Shown: piece by piece, positions 8,747 through 18,434 of the stretch
Position numbering within the stretch: position 1 is the first letter of the stretch
How the letters are laid out: each line of letters starts with the position of its first letter
Assembly (NCBI GenBank): GCA_004151065.3
Contig: NWUY0300106278.1
Location: 1-26,576, forward strand
DNA: 26,576 bases
Origin: Larix sibirica
Lineage: Eukaryota > Streptophyta > Pinopsida > Pinales > Pinaceae
Direction of reading: 5' to 3'
The notes under the pieces: generated by a model
The model's input: only the letters and a program-made list of their open reading frames with translations
What the model was told of the DNA's origin: nothing
Databases searched by the model: none
Translations under genes and position numbers: made by a program

Positions 8747-10768
8747 CTATTGAGGAATGGCCACAGCTCTCAAATATCATCAAGCTTTTTCGTTCTGCCT
8801 CAAGTATGGAAATGAGCCTAAGCAAATCTTCTTTTATGTTTCATAATATGGAGGAAAATATACTTCATCATATCGTTGATTTATGGCCATATGGAATGTC
8901 TCCAATTGAGAATGGGTTTAAGTACCTGGGTTTTTTTATAAAACCAAATTCGTACAAGATTTCAGATTGGTATTGGCTGGTTAAGAGATTTGAAAAAATA
9001 ATAGATCAATGGGTCTTTAAATACCTCTCTTTGGGAGGCATACTCACCCTTTTGAAGGTTGTCCTCATTAGTATGCATGTATATTGGCTCTCCTTGGTTT
9101 TGGTTCCTAAAACAGTCATACATATGATAAGGAAAATTATATTTAACTTTGTATGGTCAGGGAACTCTCAAGGAGGTAAGATGCACCTTACGAAGTGGGA
9201 AAGGATATATGTTCCTAAAAATTTCAGGGGATGGAATATAAAAAATCTATTATGGTTTAACAATGCTTTGTGTTTAAAGAGCATGTGGAGATGCATTTTT
9301 GGATCGGGATTATGGACAGAAATTGTTCAAGAAAAGTACATAAAAGATGACCTTATCAGTTGGTTAAGAAATCTGAAAAAAAAAACAAAAAAACAAAAAA
9401 AAATCTTCAATAATTTGGAGAAGTTTTCTCAAAATTTATCCTTGGTTTAGTAGTCACTTATCTTGGCTCATTGGAAATGGTTGCAAAGTACGGATTGGAA
9501 TCGATCCATACATTGGTAATGATAAAAACTTCATTCTCTTGCCTGGAATCTGTGATTATATTTCTAGATTGGGTTTCAGAACTATGGATCATATCAAGAA
9601 ACCTAGGTGGATTAGCAACTCCTCAAGCTATTGGTTTACGGCCCAGGATATCGGCCTTGAAAATGACTTAATTGAAGAATGGAATCAATATATTTTGTAT
9701 CTCAACATGGCTGGTATTAGATTATCCTCTTCAAAAGATAGAATTGTTTGGTATTTCAACAACAAATCTGAAACCATTTCTACCAAAAACGTGTACTCAA
9801 CAATTGTGCATGCTCAGGTCAACCTGGTTCCAAAATGGTGGTATATTGAAATGTGGAAATGGCATATTCCACTAAAGATAAAGTTTTTACTATGGCTGGC
9901 GATGGAAGACTGCATTCTCACTTGGAGTAACCTTGTATGTAGGGGATGGAATGGACCCAGTATTTGCTCTCTCTGCAGAAATCATGAAGAAATTGTTTCA
10001 CATATTTTCATTGACTGTGCCTTCTCCAAATTTGTTTGATCTTCAATTTGTAACATTCTATCTTTAAAGGATAGATGGGGTTCGACTTCCTTGGAAGATG
10101 CGTTATATTAATGGTGCATATCTCAGCCTCAACGCAAAACTCTTCCAACTTTTGTGGTATGGATTATATGGAAAACCAGGAATGTATTGATTTTTTAGGA
10201 TAAAAGGATACCCCTTTCTCAGACTGTCTACAATAGCATTGCTATGTATAACACTTCCAGAACATTATCCCCTCCAAATGTTAAGGAATGCTTGCTGAAA
10301 ACTATTGAAGTTTCTAATATTGCCACTGGATATTTTGATGGAACAGCTGCAAATGGATGCTGGGGTTTTCCTGATTATAAATCCTAATCATCACTTCAAA
10401 TTATAGCGAAATTGCGGACCAGGCACAAATTCAAAAGCTGAATTCCTCTCATTTTGGTGTCTCTTGAAAATTGTTGTTACCTTTGGTATTGACAAATTGA
10501 GGATTTTTGGTGACTCTAAGATGGTCATAGATTGGGCAAAAAATATCCTCAGAATCAACAATATCACTCTTCAACAGTGGTGCAGGAGAATTGCTTCTCT
10601 TATGAAATTGGTTCATGAATAGAAAATTGACCAAGGAGGCTCTAAACGACGCAGTCCATGCTCTTTCTAAGGAGGCTCTAAAGATTGATGATCCCCTATT
10701 AGTTTGGGAAGAATGGATAGATGATAACTTAGAGTTGCATGGTTGGACTCCATTTTTTGATGATTAGG
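8653..10768 (+). pseudogene. LINE ORF2 3' half: RT thumb, zinc motif, RNase H
   Basis: From about 8735 (VLFGIGSIEEW) the frame carries the region after the RT active site, with SKSSFMFH, FKYLGFF, LSLGGILTLLKVVL, HVYWLSL and NFVWSG. It ends at an A-rich slippery run (9377-9405) and resumes in another frame at about 9408 with LSWLIGNG and RIGIDPYIG, followed by the zf-RVT region KWWYIEMWKWHIP, CSLCRNHEEIVSHIF and DC (to about 10020). Stops at 10037 (TGA) and in two further places interrupt it. RNase H begins with GYFDGTAANG (about 10330), shifts frame, then shows NSKAEF and GDSKMVIDW (about 10425-10545), so Asp, Glu and Asp are all recognisable. After one more shift the tail ALSKEAL leads to the terminal TAG at about 10768. 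Confidence 0.87.
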
Positions 10769-10860
10769 TTTGCTCATTCTGAACTGAAGCGTTTTCAAGG
10801 CTCGACTCCTTTTTTGATGATTAGGTTTGCTCAATCTGAACTGAAGCAGTTTTTGTTTTT
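10746..10860 (+). repeat. 58-bp tandem duplication over the ORF2 stop of LINE B
   Basis: GACTCC, a T-run and GATGATTAGGTTTGCTCA occur at 10746 and again at 10804, with the following GAACTGAAGC also repeated. The two copies differ at a few bases. The duplication covers the ORF2 stop codon and the first bases of the 3' UTR. Confidence 0.85.
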
Positions 10861-10965
10861 TTGATACTCTGCTTTTTTGGGACATATGGTATATTCTGGC
10901 TTAAGAGGTGTCTTTTTTTATTGATAATCCATATTTTTTTCTGGAAGCAGGTTGATGTAAGAGTT

Positions 10966-10997
10966 GTACTTTTTTATTTTTATAATAGCAAAAGTAC
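10966..10997 (+). other. 3'-terminal hairpin of LINE B
   Basis: GTACTTTT (10966-10973) and AAAAGTAC (10990-10997) are perfect eight-base inverted arms around a 16-base loop, followed by a T-run and TTCTTCTTGAAAAAAAGG. Equivalent hairpins at the ends of LINE C, LINE D and the 14.2-kb copy have different arm sequences. It may be the site recognised by the LINE reverse transcriptase. Confidence 0.6.
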
Positions 10998-11024
10998 CGG
11001 TTTTTTTCTTCTTGAAAAAAAGGA

Positions 11025-12490
11025 AAAGGAACCCATGATATAATATTCTGGACTATTTTTCATTGATTTGGGGAGAATTTTCTCTTGTCCTACTCATTTT
11101 TTGGTACTACATAAATTAAATTATTTTGTGTACTTATGAAATGTAATTTTATTATATTTGAATAAAATTGTGTTTTTATTTTTATTTTTATTAGTTCTTG
11201 TCTATGGCATAAACTTTATTTCTCACCTATTTCTGTTTTTTATTACTCCTCGACTATGATATAGAGTATTTGATTCACTTTTCCCTATTAATCTATGTGG
11301 TGATTTCATTGGTTCATCTTGTGGTGATTTCATTTCCATTGAGATTTGCAGGACATTAACAATAAGTATGCAAGAACTACGCATTGATTAGAAAGGACGG
11401 TATTGATAGATATGAACATATAGATTTAGTGGGTATTGTACAAAACATCCCATACATTGTATGGAACCCTCAAAATGGAAAAATCAAGCATAGTAAAAAT
11501 TTTATTTTTTCCATTTGGTAATGACTATGAAAAGTGGCAAATGTTATTTGGTGGTCTCTGTCACTATGCCACTTGCACGTGCGTGTAGTTGTCATTTCAT
11601 TTATGATTTGCATTAACCCTACACCAATGAATATTGGGAAATTTGAATGCTTGAAATGATTCAATTTCTATTCTATATTTTTCATGTTAGTCTAGAGTCT
11701 AGTTAGCGTAATGTCTACAAGGTTGCTTCTCAAATGTATTTTTCTTTTTATTTATTTATTTTGTGGACAAGTGAGTCTCCTCTGGAATGTATTCTTTTGT
11801 TTTTGGGGATTTTGCAAACAAGTGAGTTAGAGATGAGGGTGTGGCCAAGGATGACGAAGGATATGGGGAGGATTAGGTTGAGTACGATGGCCATGAAAAC
11901 TTCCACCATTCCCAGAAACTACATCTCCTTTCTTTGCTTGTCCAATGTCTTGGCTTGCTCAAAGGATTCGAACCTGCACCTTCCTTGAGGATTCTTTTTC
12001 GATGAGCATTTGCCAAGGAAGAATTCACTATAGTGCCCACAATGTTCTTAGTATCAACACAAGGGATTTACAATATTTATAGTGGTAGTCTCTGATCTAA
12101 CATGTAGTGATGCAAATCAAGAAATTATATTTTGGTGACTCTAGAGGCATAACAAGGACATAATTTTTCACATCAATAGGAGCCAACATTCGAACTAATT
12201 GGTTTTCATTGGCATTAGGTCACCAAATATTTTCTATAGATGCAAATGTATTATCTTTCACTGTGTATGACTATTTAAAACACAAAACAAAATAATAACA
12301 TCCATGCTGTTCTTTTTTCGTTGTGGGTTTGATTATTGTGGTGTATACCCTTGTAATAATACCCATGTATACCGTTGTGGACGGTTCAATTAGGAATTCC
12401 TTGATACTGTGTCACTGCCCCTTGAACACATCAATTATGAAGTAGAATGAGTCCATGAAATGGTCATTTATCGCAATAACCCCAACTAAT
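11025..12490. other. AT-rich interval without recognised genes
   Basis: It contains short simple repeats (for example the TTTTTATTTTTATT run near 11174-11190) and a small imperfect repeat of TGTGGTGATTTCATT at about 11297 and 11321. The open frames on both strands (for example 11734-11988 plus and 11664-11470 minus) show no family resemblance. On the minus strand GGTTCGAATCC near 11963-11973 is a perfect RNA polymerase III B-box match, but no convincing A box precedes it. Confidence 0.4.
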
Positions 12491-12494
12491 AGGT

Positions 12495-12620
12495 AGATAG
12501 ATAGTTACTATCAAGGGTTATGACTTGTAGGTTCTTCAATAATCATAATTAATACTAGTTAGATAGATAGTTACTATCGAGGGTTATGACTTGTAGGTTC
12601 TTCAATAATCATAATTAATC
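12495..12620. repeat. 66-bp tandem duplication
   Basis: AGATAGATAGTTACTATC begins at 12495 and at 12561. The two copies agree through GGGTTATGACTTGTAGG and on to TCATAATTAAT, with one A/G difference in the first 30 bases. It is not inside any recognised transposon. Confidence 0.85.
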
Positions 12621-12799
12621 ATAAGTATCTCATTGTGTTATCTAACTAAGATCATTACCCTAGTTCATTTTAATGTGAACTATGATGTGGCATGTGCATT
12701 TGGATCCTTTGGTGCACAATTTGGTCATAACAAAGAACTACATCGTCTTTCATAATCGGCAGGTTGTTGGCATGAAGGGTAAATTTGTTCTCCCAAATC

Positions 12800-12815
12800 A
12801 CCTATACGGACTTTG
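12800..12815. repeat. Imperfect target duplication of SINE copy 1, left
   Basis: ACCTATACGGACTTTG here and ACCTATCTAGCGGGGACTTTG at 13029-13049 share both ends (ACCTAT and GGACTTTG in the first, GGGACTTTG in the second) but differ by a five-base indel in the middle. Position immediately beyond the A-rich tail supports a target duplication later altered. Confidence 0.45.
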
Positions 12816-13028
12816 TTTTTAATTGTGGTTCATCGACAAACTAATCCACAAAAGAATATTGATACCTGATATTCTAGAGAAACAAGCTATGGCTTGAAAT
12901 ACACTTAATGCAATCAAGCAATACATAGTCAAACTCGGCTCCCGAGGAGCAAGTGTCACAAAGCGAGATTTGAACCCAGGTGGGGAGGATAACAACATCC
13001 TCCCAACCACCTGATCTACACTCAATTG
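12816..13028 (-). mobile_element. tRNA-derived SINE, copy 1
   Basis: Read on the minus strand, the head has GTAGATCAGGTGGTTGGG (A-box-like), then about 25 bases later GGGTTCAAATCTCG (B-box-like), as in tRNA-derived SINEs transcribed by RNA polymerase III. The body ends with AGAATATCAGGT, ATATTCTT and an A-rich tail (AATTAAAAA). Head motifs and the AGAATANCAGGT...TTCTT end resemble those of the SINE at 13206-13363, so the two belong to one family. Flanks carry an imperfect target duplication (see 12800 and 13029). A 68-codon minus-strand frame crossing it is incidental. Confidence 0.65.
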
Positions 13029-13049
13029 ACCTATCTAGCGGGGACTTTG
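13029..13049. repeat. Imperfect target duplication of SINE copy 1, right
   Basis: Partner of 12800-12815, lying directly upstream of the SINE head on the minus strand. It is five bases longer than the other copy. Confidence 0.45.
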
Positions 13050-13187
13050 ACCCTTGCCAATTCCACAGATTAGACCAATTTCGATAGATGACGGTTCATA
13101 ATCAAATGGTTATCACGGGGCCCCTATTGGAGAAGGAACTCTATATTTCACTAGGTGGGTATTCATTCATACTAAGCATGTGTCCCA

Positions 13188-13205
13188 GTGAAGGGACCGC
13201 ACTTT
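13188..13205. repeat. Target duplication of SINE copy 2, left
   Basis: GTGAAGGGACCGCACTTT, next to the A-rich tail of the SINE. It matches 13364-13381 except for two transitions. Confidence 0.85.
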
Positions 13206-13363
13206 TTTTTTTCTTTTTTCATTGAAGAATTTCCACCTGCTATTCTCAAGGAGACTCAAGGTACAACCAGATACATCAAATACATGTCAAGAGTGAGACC
13301 TGAAACCGACTGGAAAAGAAGACAAACAAACAGCCCAACCACTCGACCAAAGCTTAGTTGACA
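13206..13363 (-). mobile_element. tRNA-derived SINE, copy 2, with 18-bp target duplication
   Basis: About 158 bp on the minus strand. The head contains TTTGGTCGAGTGGTTGGG, close to the A box of Ser/Leu-type tRNAs (TGGCCGAGTGGT), then GGTTTCAGGTCTC as a degenerate B box. The 3' part reads GTACCTTGAGTCTCC, GAGAATAGCAGGT, TTCTTCAATGAAAAAAG and an A-rich tail. That 3' part can be aligned with the ends of the LINE copies in this window. Flanking duplications at 13188-13205 and 13364-13381 match at 16 of 18 bases. It has no coding capacity and would depend on a LINE for movement. Confidence 0.78.
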
Positions 13364-13381
13364 GCGAAGGGACCACACTTT
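13364..13381. repeat. Target duplication of SINE copy 2, right
   Basis: GCGAAGGGACCACACTTT, next to the SINE head. It pairs with 13188-13205 and defines the inserted unit as 13206-13363. Confidence 0.85.
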
Positions 13382-13964
13382 ATAAGGCCATTTGTTCGAG
13401 ATTCATGCATTTATGGTTTTTCCAATTGAATAATTTCATTAATATACCTAACCAATCAACTTGTTTCTTTACATATTTCATAGAGATAATCAAATGTGAG
13501 GCATCAATGTAATAGTAGAGATCGATGTTCCTGGACATGCTAGCTCATGGTATGTTTATAGATAATAAACATTCTCCTTCCACTAAAGTTTCAAATCATG
13601 CAATTATGAATTTATCAAATCACAAGTGAAAATGTAGTTAATAGATGCTTGAATTTGTATGATAGTAATTAGCCTCGAGATTATATTCTATCAGGAAAAG
13701 AGGACCTAATTCCTAGAAACTAATAAAAATCAATGAAATATTGGTTATGGAAGCTTGCATATGGAGTAGGAAAAAAAAAAGTATACATATTTACATAGTG
13801 TACATCTATAGCTGCAAAATAATGTTACGACATTGCCTTGACATAATGGACATAACCAACATATTAGAGAATGTACCAAAGCACGTCATAGTGATATTTA
13901 ATATGTTCTCACGTGAAGGCACGGTAAGTCAAAGTTTAGACCAACACCATACGAAATGATATCC
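13382..13964. other. AT-rich interval, nothing recognised
   Basis: No recognisable coding frame or repeat. A 72-codon plus-strand frame (13741-13959) has no domain-like content. Confidence 0.4.
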
Positions 13965-13977
13965 AAATGAAGGCCAT

Positions 13978-14267
13978 GTTTGAGTATTAGGTTTGATGTA
14001 AATGCCATTCTGTAGCTTTATCTGTTTTGGGTTTTTGTTCTGATGATCCTTTCTACTTGTTTGTTGTTAAATGGGTCATGGTTTGCCTAGAGGGTGTTTT
14101 TGGGGGAGCTACAGGTTTGTTGATGCTTATTGCCACTATTTTGTAAACTCATAATGGGTTGGGATAGGACGGATATTGTTATATCATGCATGTACTCTGT
14201 AACTTTGATTTCCCTATGAAATAAGAAGTTACTTGCTTTTTTCTTCCTGAAAAAAGGTTCGATTTAT
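13978..14267 (+). mobile_element. Short LINE 3'-end copy
   Basis: About 290 bases with no coding content that end like the LINE copies: GTAACTT (14199-14205), then AAGTTAC (14226-14232), then a T-rich stretch, TTCTTCCTGAAAAAAGG (about 14241-14257). The upstream part is T/G-rich like a LINE 3' UTR. AAATGAAGGCCAT (13965-13977) and AAATAAAGGCCAC (14268-14280) match at 11 of 13 bases and may be the target duplication. Most likely a heavily 5'-truncated LINE insertion; a SINE without a visible tRNA head is the alternative. Confidence 0.6.
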
Positions 14268-14280
14268 AAATAAAGGCCAC

Positions 14281-15175
14281 TTTATTTTTAGTTTTTCCAT
14301 ATGGGTATTTTCAAGGTGACGTGTACTTATTTTCTTTCAAGGTGACATGTAATCTTTGCAATACTGGCAATTTTCTTTCATAATTTTAATACCATGAAGG
14401 TACATGTGCAAAATGGGGCAAATTAATATCATATGTAGCATAAAAAAATCATTTTTAACTATAACTCATGTAGGCTACTAAGACATAATTTATTGCAACA
14501 TTCCTATGTCGTTTAAGGCACTTTTCTAATTCCAAATAGTAACAACAAACTCAAGCATATACTCTTTTCTTTTACAAGGGATCTTCAACAATCCTAAAAT
14601 TATAGATTATTCCTCCTATACTCTACATTGAATTCATTACTAGCTTTGCTGAATTATTATAGTCCTTTCATGAAGCTTGAAAGTTCTGGTTGGCATGCTT
14701 TTGTACTCGACATGGAATTTATTAATGATGGTTGGGGCCCTCCAATAATTTTAAGGATGATTCCCTTTTGATGTAGATATGTGGTGATTGAAATAAATTG
14801 TGTTAATGCTTGTTGTCATTAACTAAACAAAAAGTTAGTTCAATGGCACACGAATACAATAAGTTACAAAATTCACACATGCAAATGAAGATAGATTTTT
14901 CCCATAGATAATTGTTATAGTTTTTATTAAAACCACATTATTAATAGTTCATGAGTCTCAGTCTAGAAAGGTAGTTTGTGTGCCAAAATAGAGAACCTTT
15001 TCTCCAAACCAAGTTCGTACATTTATACAAAATAGAGGTTATGAAGATGAAGTGATTCAACTTCCATGACCTTTTGTCTTCCTTTTACTTTGAAACTACT
15101 CTTGTAGTCTTAGAAAAGTTAGATATAATTGGAACATAAAAGGCCATGTTGGGTCTCACATTGAAAATAGAATTC
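14281..15175. other. AT-rich interval, nothing recognised
   Basis: No coding frame or repeat that I can support. Imperfect TTTTCAAGGTGACGTG and TTTCAAGGTGACATG lie about 28 bases apart near 14308 and 14335, a minor local repeat. Confidence 0.4.
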
Positions 15176-15614
15176 TTAGAATGCAATATGATAATTTATT
15201 TGGGCAACGACCAAGTTTCGATGGGGAAATATTGAATAACTAAAAATGACCTTGGACTCTTTAAGTTCTGGATGTGAAGGACATGTCATCCATTTAGACC
15301 AATTTCCTTGCACTCCTTTTCTTGCTTCCCAATGCACATCTTTGTCCTCCTGCTTCAAAGTTGTTCCAATCTACTTGCAACTACCTTTCAAGATGACTAT
15401 CAATTGCATGTAGTTTATTAGATTGGAACATGAAATAAGAAATATCAATAGATTCAAATGTAGAGTAAAATAAGTTACATTGTAGGATCTCTATCCATTG
15501 CCTGGTAGCCCCTTCCAACTTTGAAGAGTTGAAAGTTCCTTCAATCATATATTTACGAAATTGAAAAGAAAGGGGTCCTCCCTTATGATTTTCATTATTG
15601 GGATACATAGTCAC
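15176..15614 (-). pseudogene. Two adjacent minus-strand frames, unidentified, possibly an eroded gene
   Basis: A 77-codon frame (15614-15381) with mixed hydrophilic composition (KGGPLSFQFRKYMIEGTF, LEGATRQWIEIL) is followed in another phase by a 60-codon frame (15358-15176) with KQEDKDVHWEARKGVQGNW and WMTCPSHPELKESKV. Composition looks more protein-like than most chance frames here and the two could be one coding sequence split by a one-base shift. I recognise no family, there is no start context or partner gene, and chance remains a real possibility. Confidence 0.2.
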
Positions 15615-16050
15615 CTATAAATTCCAATTATGCTTAAATGGACTCATCCCATACCATTACCAAATGGTTTCTTTGTATTTATTTTCTTAAAAAGGTTGAT
15701 GAGACCCACTTCTATCTTTTAATATCATGTCCTTGTAGGACATGTAGGAATGAATTTCCTCATTAATCTTGTTCGTACTATATCGAAAATTCAATTTATG
15801 TAGTTTTTATAATGTTTTGGATTGAATTTGTCTGATGGGATGGCACCCCCTTGGTTTCAGAATGATGCCACTATTGGTTGTAGGCATTATGTGAGCTGCA
15901 TGCAATCATAATGTGAGTTAAGGGGTACTGATCTTGCATTGGATTCATTAATAGGAGCACCTATAGACTTGACTGACTAAGTGGTGGACACATTAATATG
16001 AGGTCATTAATGTGATATGGGCGGAGGCGTTAGTGCCCATTTTTCAAACC
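15615..16050. other. Interval without recognised features
   Basis: No supported gene or repeat was seen. Confidence 0.35.
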
Positions 16051-16325
16051 TCTCCCATGAGGCTTTCTTGGGTAGAATATTGAGAACATCGTCCTACCTC
16101 GGCTTTAACTCTGGGTTTGTCTTCTTAATCAAATTGTTCAAACCCTCTTCTTATTTTATCACCATGCCTCAATTTCATTATGGGATGGAATATCGAAGGC
16201 CTTCTCGGGCATAATATATGAAACATTGCCCAACTTCAGCTCGAGGTCTATCCTCTAAATTAGTGTGTTTGGATATCAAAGGATTTCTTGGGCGGAATAT
16301 AAAAACATCACCTGACTCTGGTCTC
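16051..16325. repeat. Degenerate tandem repeat, about three units
   Basis: Three related segments start near 16061, 16196 and 16281, each with a core like (GG)NTTTCTTGGGNNGAATAT followed by ACATNNNCC and a CTNNGCT/CTCTGG motif. Spacing is uneven (about 135 and 85 bases) and identity is low. A 65-codon frame across the first unit (16017-16214) is probably incidental. Confidence 0.45.
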
Positions 16326-17140
16326 ATCTTCTAAATTAAAGTTTTCATGATAGTATTTTTTTATCTTCGATTCGGTTCAAAGTTTACAGCAACCAGGTTT
16401 TTCATGGTGTTATGATCATGATCATGACATCAAAGTAGAAATCCTTCCTAAATCCCAAATTAGTTATTTATTTCATATTAGGGCATTTCAAGATGTTTAT
16501 GGAATTTGCATTTTTGTCATTTTGCTTACCAAGTTGAGGTTTCTCTATTGAAGTTTCGTATGTGTGGCTCAAGGATGACACAACTCATAGGTTGGGAGAA
16601 GAGTTTATTCTTCGATTGGTGACATATTTTCTATTAGAATTCCCATGGTAATGGCTCATAGATCATTTGATCTCCACTGTGAAGTCCTTGCTTGACGATC
16701 TTTTATGTGAGGGTGCCAAGGGCATCTCATTCACTTTTTCTTGCTCTACCTCCTTGACCTCATCTACAGTATGATTCTTGGAGCTGAAGTATGAACAAGG
16801 TTTTTTTTTATATAATGAGAACAAATATTTTGTATTTAAAAAAACTACGACCAAACCATATAGTGTTGTAATACAAAATTGGGGGCATATTTCCCTTGCT
16901 CTTGTGCTTGTGCTTGATTATTCATGAAAGTCTATTTTGCCTCCTGTTACATATATCTTACTAGAGTTGCTTATTTTGCATTCAAAATGGCAAGTATGTT
17001 GCCTTACAAATTGTCTTACTATAAAATTTACATAGCATTGTTATATGGCAAATTTAGGAAAGGACCTTTCCATGGTGATCTATTGATGTTCCTCTTGTCT
17101 TGGAGAGTTGAGCTTCCTCCAATGGATATTTTGGAGGATT
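16326..17140. other. Interval without recognised features
   Basis: It contains the short palindromic TGATCATGATCA region near 16410 and small unconnected frames on both strands (for example 16854-16663 minus). None has recognisable domain content. Confidence 0.35.
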
Positions 17141-17500
17141 CTAGATCATTTTTTCTTCTATGGTTTTTTGCATCTCTAAGCCGTAGTTGTCTATTGAATG
17201 AGTAGTGGGAAAGTACGAGGAATCAATTTCTCTTGCCAATTTCTTACTTTGCTCCATTTGTTCCATTTGTTCCATCATCTCCTTGTATTTTTCATCAATG
17301 TCATCCAACTTGTTATTAGTATCACTTGCTATTGTCTCATTCCTTTGTTTGTTTATCTTTATTGCTTCCATTTGGAACTCGATTTCTTCAATTTGTTGAT
17401 TCTGATATTGCTTCTCTTCTTCATGGCCTTGTTGCCATTTCTTCGTCTATTTATCTAGCGTCCTTGCGAGCAGGCCATGGCATTCTTGCAACTTTTCCAT
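17141..17500 (-). pseudogene. Coiled-coil protein fragment, unidentified, one in-frame stop
   Basis: From an ATG at 17500 the minus-strand frame runs to the stop at 17141 with one internal TAG (17447-17449). It reads SHMEKLQECHGLLARTLDK, stop, then a long run rich in Glu, Gln, Lys and Ile (WQQGHEEEKQYQNQQIEEIE, NKLDDIDEKYKEMMEQMEQ), typical of a coiled coil. A perfect 9-base triplication (GGAACAAAT) encodes MEQMEQMEQ. There is no catalytic motif. It could be a relic of a host coiled-coil gene or of a transposon protein; I cannot name the family. The plus-strand frames in the same place are Phe/Leu-rich shadows. Confidence 0.45.
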
Positions 17501-18430
17501 GTGACTTTCACATCTCCAAAGGCCTCATCTTAGATCATATGAGTCACATATTACACACCTATTGTTATGGTGATGCTTTATATTTCTCTACATATATAGT
17601 ATTGATTTTCCTCTCATGTATGGATCTTAGACCTTTGTGAAGCAAGTCCACACTTGCCTTTGCACTCCTAAACTCATTGCTACCTTGTGCACTCAAACTA
17701 TCTCAAATTATGGGCTTGGTTATTTCTGATAATGGATTCTTCCTTTCTTAGAGGATTCTATATCCTTGATCGAGCATGTAGGGAGGGAGGTATCTCCCCC
17801 ATGCTTTACTCCCTCTCACCTCCAAGTGTTTATCATCAACATGTTGTGTGAAGGTTGTTCGATAGTGTCCTCCGTGTATGCTTGGCTTGTCATGGATTAC
17901 TTGTCGATGCGGCATTTCGATTTTGTGTTGGATTACAAACAAATTACTCTCTGTGTTGATTATGCTCCTTATCATATCCTTGCGTGTGATAACAACCAAT
18001 TTCACAAGAGGTGGCTTGTTGTTAAGGGTCCTCATTTTTTGCCTTAATTTTTTCATTTCAAGAATTGCAACTTGATTTGCTTGAGAATTGGATTCCTTGT
18101 TTTGATTTCGCAGTGCTTGAAAGTATGAAATTTTGGTGAATGTTTTGGCTATTGGTTACACCCTCCAGATTTGCTTGGATAGCATCGCATCTTTAGGAAT
18201 TGAGGAGTTGCTCATATGATTGATAATGATTGCATAGTCCCCTATTAAAGTGATGTTTTAAATGCCCATTTCCTAACTGAGTAGTAAACCTTGACAGAAT
18301 GCTAAAATTTATGCTTGGTTATTGGTTGCCTCCCCTATGCCCCATGTGTAGGCTTGTACTTGAGTTCCTTCGGGATCAATTATGATCCTCCTGGTCCTGC
18401 CACCCATTAAATTTGGCTATAGATTTAACA
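17501..18430. other. Interval with long unassigned frames, no gene called
   Basis: Overlapping frames of about 100 codons exist on both strands (17748-18056 minus; 17766-18047 plus), but neither shows a domain, signal or conserved motif that I recognise. The minus frame has the more protein-like composition (basic, with few low-complexity runs) and lies in line with the other eroded minus-strand frames nearby. Confidence 0.3.
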
Positions 18431-18434
18431 GTTA

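Larger units (their letters stand above)
8623..11024 (+). mobile_element. LINE B, 5'-truncated L1-clade retrotransposon
   Basis: The copy starts within the reverse transcriptase, just downstream of where the catalytic DD should be, and runs to a 3' end with a hairpin (10966-10997), T-rich stretch and tail TTCTTCTTGAAAAAAAGG near 11007-11024. Two internal tandem duplications are present (8623-8746 and 10746-10860). The 5' limit is set at the first base of the duplicated unit and is approximate. No convincing target duplication was seen. Confidence 0.85.

Noticed and set aside
11950-12030. Perfect B box (GGTTCGAATCC) on the minus strand as a tRNA gene or SINE
   Set aside because: No acceptor-stem pairing, no convincing A box at the right distance, and no tail or target duplication. 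Mentioned only in the interval entry.
12941-13025. tRNA gene
   Set aside because: A- and B-box-like sequences are present, but arms do not fold into a complete cloverleaf, and an A-rich tail and flanking repeats point to a SINE.
17198-17458. Plus-strand Phe/Leu/Ile-rich frames resembling membrane proteins (also 17205-17399, 17326-17640)
   Set aside because: They are antisense to the Glu/Lys-rich coiled-coil frame; complements of such codons give hydrophobic shadows.
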